Source: CAJBLF01 sp964463255 | GTDB taxonomy: Bacteria; Patescibacteriota; Gracilibacteria; Absconditabacterales; Absconditicoccaceae | Reading direction: 5' to 3' | Assembly (NCBI GenBank): GCA_964463255.1 | Contig: CAYXBC010000011.1 | Coordinates: 1 to 16,683, forward strand | DNA: 16,683 nt | Shown here: one piece after another, positions 9,536 through 16,683 of the stretch | Layout: the number at the start of each line of letters is the position of its first letter | How positions within the stretch are numbered: the stretch's first letter is position 1 | Program-made: the position numbers and the translations under genes | Notes under the pieces: generated by a model | Seen by the model: the letters and a program-made list of their open reading frames with translations, nothing else | What the model was told of the DNA's origin: nothing | Databases searched by the model: none

Positions 9536-10003
9536 ATGAATACTACGATACAAATCCCCACGATAGTGGAGACAGTAAAAGATCAGTTAGTTACGGATAT
9601 TAATATTTTGAGAGAGATAATGAGTTCGGTCAAAAATGATTTGAAAGAGGAAATGCTGAAACTGTATGGAGGAGGACCCGGATGGTACAATGCTGCTGCA
9701 AGAGAAGGTAATTATGGTTGTGACTACAAATGTACGGGATGTGTAAATTATACAATATGTCATTCTGAGTCCAAGAAAGATTCTGAACTAAAACCAGAAA
9801 AAGAAGAGCCAGAAGAAGATAAGGAAATAATAAAATTACAGCAAGATATACAAAAACTCAAAGAAAAAAAAGAGATGAAAGAAAAGTTAGCAAAAAAGGA
9901 AAGAGAACTAATAGATCAAGAGGAAGTTTTACAGAAGAATAAAGATGAAATAGCCAAGATACAAAGAATGCTTAATAGTCCAGAAGATACACCTATCTCA
10001 TAA
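9536..10003 (+). CDS. Unrecognised Cys-cluster coiled-coil protein (155 aa)
   Basis: This gene has no TGA codon and reads the same in both codes. The N-terminal ~45 residues are helical (VKDQLVTDINILREIMSSVK). A Gly/aromatic stretch (YGGGPGWYNAAAREGNYG) leads into the cluster CDYKCTGCVNYTIC, a C-x3-C-x2-C-x6-C pattern that could bind zinc or an iron-sulfur cluster. From about residue 80 to the end it is a strongly charged, probable coiled coil (KLQQDIQKLKEKKEMKEKLA). No signal peptide or membrane segment is seen. The start is supported by the TATAAT just upstream. It stands alone between the attenuator region and copy B of the 46-bp element. I do not recognise the family. Confidence 0.75.
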   Translation: MNTTIQIPTIVETVKDQLVTDINILREIMSSVKNDLKEEMLKLYGGGPGWYNAAAREGNYGCDYKCTGCVNYTICHSESKKDSELKPEKEEPEEDKEIIKLQQDIQKLKEKKEMKEKLAKKERELIDQEEVLQKNKDEIAKIQRMLNSPEDTPIS

Positions 10004-10031
10004 AGAAAAAAAAACTGAAAGGTTCTTTTTT
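10004..10031 (+). terminator. Weak terminator after the 155-aa gene
   Basis: An A-rich arm ending AACT, a GAAA loop and GGTTCTTTTTT can form a short, mismatched hairpin followed by T. It directly follows the stop codon. Its position matches the terminators that precede the other two copies of the 46-bp element. Confidence 0.42.
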
Positions 10032-10038
10032 ATGAGCG

Positions 10039-10084
10039 TGTTGTTATGTTCCGACAATATGTTATATTAGGTAAGTATTGATAT
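10039..10084 (+). repeat. 46-bp intergenic element, copy B
   Basis: Matches copy C at about 39 of 46 positions; the last 20 bases, TATTAGGTAAGTATTGATAT, are identical in the two. The inverted repeat is less perfect here (TGTTGT / ACAATA). It lies 120 bp before the helicase-sigma gene. A GAAATGTCAA string follows copy A (about 24 bp on) and copy B (about 35-40 bp on). Confidence 0.75.
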
Positions 10085-10148
10085 CTGCTATGTTTTAAAT
10101 ATACACTAAATACAAAAATAAGAAATGTCAATATAAATACATAATAAC

Positions 10149-10176
10149 TTGACAATAGAGTGAAAATATATATAGT
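10149..10176 (+). promoter_or_regulatory. Consensus sigma-70 promoter for the helicase-sigma gene
   Basis: A perfect TTGACA (10149-10154) is followed after 16 bp by TATAGT (10171-10176, 5 of 6). Transcription would start near 10183, about 20 nt before ATG 10205. The gene can therefore be read by ordinary RNA polymerase holoenzyme, whatever copy B does. Confidence 0.58.
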
Positions 10177-10204
10177 AGTGAAAATTTGTTTTTTTATAAA
10201 AAAT

Positions 10205-13200
10205 ATGCAGAAAAATAATCAATCAGAAACAACTATGTTTGAACAATTAGGAAAGGATGTGTACTCGTTTCTTGATAATGTATCGTCTGCAGAGGATACT
10301 GTTCTAAAGACTAGATTGGAAGATATAAAAAACGATATAAAAAATATTACCAAAAAAGCTTTGATGAAAAGTTTAGAAGAAAGTGATGATCAGAACATAC
10401 TATCTTCTAGTCCACAAAGACTTGTTTTTTCTATAGACACAAATTATGGAGATATTTTGAATGATTATGATGCTGAAGAAAGAGAAAAAAGATTGATCGG
10501 ACGAGCAACACAAGGAGTTATTGCTATGACCATAAAAGATTTAGAAAAAATCCTCGATAAAAAACTAAGAGAAAATACCTATCGCGATGAGATATTGAAA
10601 TCTAATTCATACGAAAATATACTTGATATATTGGGTATAAGACGTATGAAAATAGGAAGCAAAATAATGAATTTTGAAAATGCAGATGGTATGTTTGAAA
10701 GTAATAGGATTTGATTATTGTTGTATATCCTATGATTTGAATATAATCATACGGTAAAAGTATATGGAAATGAAACCGAAGCACATGTCTATGACGAGAC
10801 AATCAATAAAACATTTATAGTGGGAAACAACAAAGGATACAAAACATATATTGCTGATTGAAAAAAAGATTTGTATGATACATGAGAGTTATCCAGAGAA
10901 GAAGCAGAACAACAATTCATCACATGAGATTTTTACTCAGCACACCAACGAGAATCATTAATTAAAAATATTGTCCTGGATACCAATAAGCAAGATAATC
11001 AGAGTCAAAAAACTGAAGAAGTACATAATGAACAGAAAAAACAGGATCCAAGAATACAACAAGAAAAAACACCACCACAAGCCAAAACTAAACCAATAAA
11101 AAAGATAAAAGAAAATAGTATCGAAGAGCCATCAATAAAAAGCGAAGCAATAGTGGCTAAAGAAGAAATAGCAACAGAAGAAGTAGATAAAGAAATTGAC
11201 CCAGGAGAAACAGAACAGTCTCGAGTCCAAAAATTGGATACTATTTTAGCCAAAGAAAAAAATGCCCGACCATGGCAAAAAGAAACATGGGAATCTACAA
11301 AAAATATGTTAAAGAGGGGAATAAATAGATGAACTATTGTGTTGCCTTGTTCATCAGGTAAAACACGTACGGTAACTGAACTTCTCAAGATAGATAATGC
11401 TACCAAACTGTATTTATTACCAAAAAATGTTATCGGTATATCAGTGGTTGAGGATTTGGTAAAATGGGGAATATCAGCAGAAAAAATTATTGATTGTACC
11501 AATGGTACATGAGAGATAAAATTAAACACGCTTGATGTTTCCAAAATATGAGATCATGTCATTGTAGCAAATTATAGATGATTATTAAGCCTTAGAAAAA
11601 AGAATAAATCTACGTTCGATCAGTTAATATCCAAAACCAGAATAATATTGTCAGATGAAGCACATAGAAGTTTAGGAGCGGAAACAAGGGAAACGATAGA
11701 TGAATGTATGGCCGTTGAGTGACTGATACATACATCAGAAATTGATGTGCACAACAAAAAATTACACGTATTGTTTACCTCCACACCCAAACTACTTTTC
11801 AAAGAAATAGCTGATTATTATCCTCATACAATTATCACCAAAACAATGGAAGAGGTCTATGTAGAATCTATAAAATATGGTATAGAGAGTCCATTAGTAT
11901 TACCAAAATTTAGAAGAATGGGTCCTGTATATCTGACACTAGATAAACTGGTAAATTATACATGAAGTGATATCAATGAAGATTTTTTTACAAAATATGC
12001 GAACAAAGTGAGGGTGTTTGTAGATAGAGATTGAAACCCTCTAGAAACAAAGATGTTCCATGAGTATATAAAGTTAAAAAAAGAAAATGGAGGATATGCA
12101 CCAGGTTTGTGAGTATGTAATACGATAGAGCAGGCACAGAGATTTACTGAATATTTCCAAAAAAAAGGTATCCAGGCAAGGAGATGCACCGGACCCAACA
12201 AAACATTTGATACAGATTTGGAGTATTCAGAACTAAAAGATTTTGTCGATAAAGGAGGGGTAGTATTTACTGCGGACGCTATCACAGAATGAGTAAATAT
12301 ACCTTCACTAAGAATTATCATGGAATGTGCATACACATGATCTCCAGCTCGTGTAGTACAGTCTATATGAAGGATAACCAGATCCATATCAGACAAAGAA
12401 GTACAATATCTAAAAAAACTGAATCCACACATAGATGAATCAAATCTCAAAAAAACACATGCAAACACAGTGTGCCTATGACCAACAATGCGATGGGGAG
12501 ATTATGAACCAAGAGAACAAGGTTTGACAGGAACAAGAAACAAACCAGGAATTGGCTGAAATACGAAGAAAAGAGTTCCTTTGAGGACATTCTATGACTT
12601 CATGTTGGATTTATGAGAAATGGGATCCGAAAAAATGACCAAAGAATGAGATTTGTTGACAGGAGAGGAAAAATTATCTGTGGGCAATACCATAGTGTAT
12701 GGTAAATTTAAATCTCCAAATTTGTGGGATTTACTCAAAAACGACCTCAAAAAATATAGTAGAGACCCATTGGATCAGGAAAGTGAAAAAATAGCTATAG
12801 AGAAATACAAACAGTGAGATGAGGAAGCCAAAGAAATATTGATCAAAGCCAATGTGAGATTTGTTCTCTTTAAGGCAAAAAAACGATATTATTATTACAA
12901 AAAAAGATACCCTCAAATGCACTCGACAATAAATGATTTTGTATCTGCATGATTTGAATGATTGTTGGAAGCTATCCAAAATATAGATGAATGTAAATTT
13001 GACACAAAGTCATCGTTTATGCTATTTATTCAAAATTATCTTTCCACAAAATTTAGAGCATTGTTTTATGACGAAGAGAATTGTACTACCAAAATATCAG
13101 GAATACATGTTCCTGTATATGCAAGAAGCGTCTACGAAAAGACTCAAGATGCTTTAGATAAAAAGGATGATGATAGCATATCAGCTATCGAAAATAATTT

Positions 13201-13993
13201 ACCAAATAAAAATGAAATTATACTTGATGGTTTGTGAGTAAGAGGTGATGTAATGTCTAAGTGTGGAACTAGAATCAAAGAAGGAACGGAATCATTAGAA
13301 AATATAGAAAATTCAGCTATATTGCAAGATATGAGTTGAGAAATTTGAGAAGAAAAAACAGACGAATCGCTAAAAAAAGAGTCATTATACAAAGAGGTGA
13401 TGAGATCATTAAATACCCTTACAGAGAGGGAAGCTGATATTATAAGATGATTTTTTGGTATAGGCACAGAAGAAAAAACCTTGGAGGAATTGGGGGTACA
13501 GTATTGACTTACACGTGAAAGAGTTCGTCAAATACAAGAAAAGGCGCTGAGAAGGCTACGTAATGTATCGAGAAGTAAACTCCTGAGAGAATATATTGGT
13601 GATCAAGAGATAGATAGTGTATCTAATCTTTCATCAAATACAGGTGCGCTACAATCAATGTGAACATGAAACATATATCCTAGAAATCTCTTTACCATGG
13701 TTGCCAACAATCCTATTCGTTCAGATAAGACGATGATAGTAATGGCTACATGAAATGACATATTGGCTACAAATATTCTGACATTTATGCAAATGCATAG
13801 TTTGCCTAATGAAATGGTATCTGATATATTAGACCTCAATATTATTCGAGTGGCTCAGTTACGAAAAAAAGATTTAACTAGTGTTCCCCATGGAGTAGTA
13901 ACGCTTATTGAAAACGCACTTAAAAAATATGGACTCTCACTTGATGATGAAAACATAAAAGCAAAGGTAAAAAGAATATCATTTAGAACATAG
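10205..13993 (+). CDS. Fusion protein: shared N-terminal domain, SF2 DEAH helicase, sigma-70 regions 2 and 4, alpha-CTD-like domain (1262 aa, code 25)
   Basis: One frame with about 31 TGA codons, ending at TAG. Residues 11-250 are the domain shared with the next gene; ~250-345 is a charged linker. The SF2 helicase has RPWQ (355-358), motif I PCSSGKT (K386), DEAH (484-487), motif III TSTP (525-528), motif V TADAITEGVNIP (689-700) and motif VI QSIGRITR (719-726, G722 is TGA). Sigma-70 follows: region 1.2/2.1 KQGDEEAKEILIKANVRF ending near 886, then DFVSAGFEGLLEAI (911-924, both glycines TGA), then IHVPVY near 970. Region 4 is SLNTLTEREADII (1068-1080) and GLTRERVRQIQEKALRRLR (from G1101, TGA), the promoter -35 helix-turn-helix. 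The C-terminus (~1195-1250) resembles the alpha-subunit CTD: LPNEMVSDILDLNI ... VPHGVVTLIENALKKYGLSL. I see no region 1.1, and region 3 is weak. GTG 10160 is an alternative start; ATG 10205 fits the promoter and the paralogue. It probably directs RNA polymerase while using ATP to open or clear DNA; that role is inferred from its domains. Confidence 0.9.
10235..10954 (+). other. Shared N-terminal domain, helicase-sigma copy
   Basis: 240 residues, clearly homologous to 14093-14809. Both begin MFEQLG-D and end SA-QRE. A helical first half (KDIK..TK.ALM..LE..DD) precedes a beta-rich core with VYGNETEA and GKKDLYD. Two DNA stretches of 23 and 27 bases are identical between the copies, one including the same TGA glycine. 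No known domain recognised. Confidence 0.85.
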
Positions 13994-14014
13994 CATTCAA
14001 TCGTATAAAAACAC

Positions 14015-14020
14015 TATAAT
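14015..14020 (+). promoter_or_regulatory. Possible -10 box for the 777-aa gene
   Basis: A perfect TATAAT lies in the 51-bp gap, 24 nt before ATG 14045. No good -35 box is seen, so the gene may also be read through from the helicase-sigma gene; no terminator separates them. Confidence 0.35.
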
Positions 14021-14044
14021 TCATTTATATTATATCTATCAGAA

Positions 14045-16378
14045 ATGACTAATACATGAGAAAAAACACCCACAGAAGAGGGAAAAATAAATATGTTCGA
14101 GCAATTATGAACGGATGTTCGTTATTTTCTTGATAATCTAGGAATAGGGGAAAGTGAAGTACTCAAACAGCGTTTGGAGAGTATCAAAAAAGATATAAAA
14201 ATGCTGACGAAGATAGCTTTGATGAGAAACCTTGAAAGAACAGATGATCCTCAAATAACTTTTTCTGGAAAAAAAAATATGAGAGTAGAAACCAAAAATT
14301 TCTACCCGAATATATTGGATATAGACGCAGAAAATAGAGAAAGAAAATTAATAGCATATGCGACCAAATGAAGTGTTCAAAAGACAATAAAAGAGCTGGA
14401 AGCTATTCTCGCAAAAAAGATAACAGAAGATTCTTATCGTAATGAAATATTACATAGTCGAACATATACAGAAGTGCTTGATCTTCTCAAAATGAGATTT
14501 CTCAAAATAGAAGATAAAATTTTGGCGTTTGAAAGTATTCATAATGATAGAGAAGCAAACAGAATAGGGTTGCTGTTATATATGCTTGGTTGTATGTTTT
14601 GACATAAATTAAGGGTATATGGAAATGAAACCGAAGCGTACATATATGATACGACCATAGACAAAACCTTTATATGTGGAAATACTACGGGATATAAAAC
14701 ATATGTTTCTGATTGAAAAAAAGATTTGTATGATATATGAGAGCTGAGCAAGGACGAAATAGAAAAAGAATTCACGTCTGTAGATTTCCATTCAGCACAA
14801 CAACGAGAAATATCTATCAACGAACTATGTTCAACGGAAAAAAAATCAGAGACAAAAATTACTAAGAAGAAAGAACAGAGTAATGCTGACCAAAAAGATA
14901 CAGCAAAAGAAATCATGACAACTAATGATAGTCATAGAGATACCAATACAGAGAATAAGATAATATCAGAAGAAATACAGAGTGATACACAACAGGTCAC
15001 ACCAGAAAACACAGAAACAATGGAAGAACAATTAGCTATACATGAATGAGAGAAAGATCAAATAGAAAATGGAAAAGAAACAACGAATGATTTGATCAGA
15101 GCTGAATTTTTAAATAAATATCAAGATACAAAGCGTTTTGATTATGAAGCATTCAAGTCGTATTTGAAAGATACACACAATATAGATCTACCAGCAAAGT
15201 TATCTTCTCTTAATTCGTTTTTTGGGAGAAATCCTTATATATTCGTTCCAAAATATACCATTGCAATATTAGAAAATGATAAAGAAAAAATAAAAAATAT
15301 AGAAAAAGAGATGAGGGATAAACGATATGAATACGCCAAGGGACCAGAAAGTCAAAATATTAGAGATATATTTACCCAATATTTCTCTTTACAGACAGAT
15401 CAAGAAAAAAAAGAATTTAAAAAGGAAAATCCTGATGTATTCAAAAATCTACGACACAAAGCACAAAGACTATGATGATTGACTATATGAAGCGAAGAAT
15501 ATATACAGGCATTATTGGAAAATAATCCAGCAAAATGTTTCGTAGTAGCTGAAAAAGAATATGTGACAAAAATATGTAGGTGTTTTCCTTATAGCAAGAA
15601 AGTGTCTGACCTTGCCAAAGATTTTAAAGACAAAAAATGAGATATAAAAAATCTTTCAAAATATATGGAATATATGTCCAAATGATATAATCCAATGATA
15701 GTAAAATGAGATGTTGTAGTAGAACAGAATAATCATGACGATAAAAAACCTAGGGCATCTTTGTATTCAAGGCTTTCTTCAGATACGCTAAGCAAAGAAG
15801 ATATAATTACTATCTTCAAAAATACATCAACAGGAAAACTGGAGGTAACCCAGGATACATATGAATGATATCTAAAGGAACATGCTGCTCAACAAAACGA
15901 ATTACCAAAAACAATATATGATCTCATTAATTATTTCAAAGATGAAGATCCATATGCAAACAATATGATCCATAGTATAAAATATCTCCAAGCCTTATTG
16001 GAATGAGATAGAGTAAAGGCGAAAATGGAAAGATATGCGTATATGAAAAAAAAGATAGAAGAGTCTAAAAAACCAGATATACAGAGGATATTGATGTTTG
16101 TATGGAACTATATGAATAAATATGGTGATAAGTCTTGTTCTGAATGGATATCATTGGCCAAACCAGATACAATAGATCGTATAATGAAACAAAATCCACA
16201 TCTTGAGAAGAGGATTTTAAATAATGCGTATTCTATAGTTTCATATTGTGTGACAGATATCAATAATAATTTTAATATCATAGATTATGGTTCTTTAAAA
16301 AATATCCTTTCACCAAAAATAAATCAGATAAGAGAAATAGCACCGGCTATATATAATCAGTCGTTTAATGTTACATAA
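14045..16378 (+). CDS. Paralogue of the helicase-sigma N-terminus with a helical-repeat C-terminus (777 aa, code 25)
   Basis: One frame with 15 TGA codons, ending at TAA. Residues 17-255 match residues 11-250 of the helicase-sigma protein along their whole length. A polar, probably disordered linker (~256-350) is rich in Lys, Glu, Thr and Asn. From ~360 to the end the protein is helical and carries a recurring unit: AILENDKEKI (L409), ALLENNPAKC (L491) and ALLEGDRVKA (L652). The spacings of 82 and 161 residues suggest a period near 81. Residues 366-425 and 606-665 align especially well (YEAFKSYLKD / YEGYLKEH, then LP, then an aromatic/proline FF..NPY / YF..DPY). There is no helicase, sigma or nuclease motif. 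It follows the helicase-sigma gene by 51 bp without a terminator and is probably cotranscribed. A role as partner, regulator or decoy of the first protein through the shared domain is inferred. The C-terminal family is not recognised. Confidence 0.82.
14093..14809 (+). other. Shared N-terminal domain, paralogue copy
   Basis: 239 residues, partner of 10235-10954. The 23-base identity is at 14615-14637 here and at 10760-10782 in the first copy. It implies tandem duplication followed by different C-terminal fusions, or domain shuffling onto a common head. Confidence 0.85.
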
Positions 16379-16406
16379 AAAAGAAATTACTTTCAGATGG
16401 TTTATG

Positions 16407-16428
16407 ATGTAATATCTTTTTATTACAT
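16407..16428 (+). other. Small inverted repeat after the 777-aa gene
   Basis: ATGTAAT (16407-16413) and ATTACAT (16422-16428) form a 7-bp AT-only stem with an 8-nt loop. It could be a 3'-end structure of the mRNA ahead of the main terminator. It has no T-run directly after it. Confidence 0.4.
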
Positions 16429-16450
16429 GGAAAGATTTTTATAGTGTTGT

Positions 16451-16484
16451 AAAAAATCCTCGGGGTATTTGAGGATTTTTTTTT
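16451..16484 (+). terminator. Rho-independent terminator after the paralogue gene
   Basis: AATCCTC (16455-16461) and GAGGATT (16471-16477) form a 7-bp stem with a 9-nt loop, preceded by A and followed by a long T-run. The A and T tracts could make it work in both directions. It closes the helicase-sigma/paralogue unit. Confidence 0.88.
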
Positions 16485-16491
16485 ATGATAA

Positions 16492-16537
16492 TGTTGTAAT
16501 TCTCCGACAACAGGATTTATTAGGTAAGTATTGATAT
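16492..16537 (+). repeat. 46-bp intergenic element, copy C
   Basis: Carries the perfect inverted repeat TGTTGT (16492-16497) / ACAACA (16507-16512) and the same 20-base end as copy B. Like copies A and B it comes just after a terminator. Within about 25 bp the sequence passes into what looks like the left end of an IS30-type element, so the gene it once preceded may have been separated from it. Confidence 0.75.
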
Positions 16538-16570
16538 TTACAACGAAATTTATAAAAACAAGTGCAATTG

Positions 16571-16616
16571 GAGAGTTATGAATATACTTATGAGTATTTT
16601 AACTCATATAACTCTC
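16571..16616 (+). promoter_or_regulatory. Hairpin sequestering the transposase start region
   Basis: Outer stem GAGAGTTA (16571-16578) / TAACTCTC (16609-16616) stacks on inner stem TATGAGT (16589-16595) / ACTCATA (16602-16608), with a 10-nt bulge on the 5' side. It ends 2 nt before the ATG. In read-through mRNA it would hide the start region, a known way for insertion sequences to limit transposase made from outside promoters. Confidence 0.6.
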
Positions 16617-16618
16617 TG

Positions 16619-16683
16619 ATGAAAAAAGGATATACCCACATTCGTGAAGGGGAAAGACGACAGATTTATACTCTCTTATGTGA
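16619..16683 (+). CDS. IS30-family transposase, N-terminal fragment cut by the window end
   Basis: The visible residues begin MKKGYTHIREGERRQIYTLL. This matches the N-terminal helix-turn-helix entry of IS30-family transposases (typically K-x-YTHLT-x-EER-x-QI-x-x-L). Only 21 codons are present, so the DDE catalytic domain cannot be checked. No Shine-Dalgarno is visible, and the start directly follows the hairpin at 16571-16616. A different IS30-like helix-turn-helix protein is possible but less likely. Confidence 0.68.
   Translation, partial: MKKGYTHIREGERRQIYTLLC

Larger units (their letters stand above)
16560..16683 (+). mobile_element. Left end of an IS30-family insertion sequence (partial)
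   Basis: The transposase start (16619), a strong hairpin just before it (16571-16616) and a GTGCAATTGG string at 16562-16571 that may lie in the terminal repeat suggest an IS end here. The exact boundary and the other end are not visible. Confidence 0.5.

Noticed and set aside
10712..13762. A string of short broken genes or a pseudogene, as the standard code would show
   Set aside because: All breaks are TGA in one constant frame; helicase and sigma motifs continue across them and TGA stands at conserved glycines, so the gene is intact in code 25.
1..16683. CRISPR arrays, tRNA or rRNA genes
   Set aside because: No regularly spaced direct repeats, and no cloverleaf or rRNA core sequence, were seen in the gaps; all gaps are under 250 bp.

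Overview
Organism. Every gene lies on the + strand and only makes sense with genetic code 25, in which TGA means glycine. That points to the candidate phyla Absconditabacteria (SR1) or Gracilibacteria (BD1-5). About one hundred in-frame TGA codons fall inside nine otherwise open genes. Several sit exactly where a conserved family needs glycine: the Q-x-x-G-R-x-x-R helicase motif, sigma-70 regions 2 and 4, the GGTFGN box of a methyltransferase, and the FFEGLEGM box of a TrmB regulator. Read with the standard code these genes break into many fragments. All genes end in TAA or TAG. The DNA is AT-rich, gaps are short, and most starts lack a clear Shine-Dalgarno sequence.

Layout. (1) 116-3538: a 1140-residue protein with a long helical middle and a C-terminal MoxR/dynein-like AAA ATPase. 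(2) 3573-5839: a two-gene unit, a TrmB-type regulator followed by an EgtD-like SAM methyltransferase, closed by a good terminator. (3) 5896-9342: a 46-bp repeated intergenic element, then four unrecognised genes of 401, 56, 94 and 515 residues. (4) 9343-10031: a leader with mutually exclusive hairpins that looks like an attenuator, ahead of a 155-residue Cys-cluster/coiled-coil protein. (5) 10039-16378: a second copy of the 46-bp element, then the most striking gene, 1262 residues. It joins an SF2 DEAH helicase, a sigma-70 factor (regions 2 and 4) and a C-terminal domain resembling the RNA polymerase alpha-subunit CTD. A 777-residue tandem paralogue follows that shares its ~240-residue N-terminal domain but has a helical-repeat C-terminus instead. 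(6) 16451-16683: a strong terminator, a third copy of the 46-bp element, and the first 21 codons of an IS30-family transposase behind a hairpin.

How it may fit together (inference). The helicase-sigma protein looks like a one-chain promoter-recognition and DNA-remodelling factor. The paralogue could share its partner or target through the common N-terminal domain. The 46-bp element stands before the unknown-gene cluster, before the helicase-sigma gene itself and beside the IS30 element, so it is a candidate control site for this factor, although the helicase-sigma gene also has an ordinary TTGACA/TATAGT promoter. Nothing in the window proves the regulatory link.
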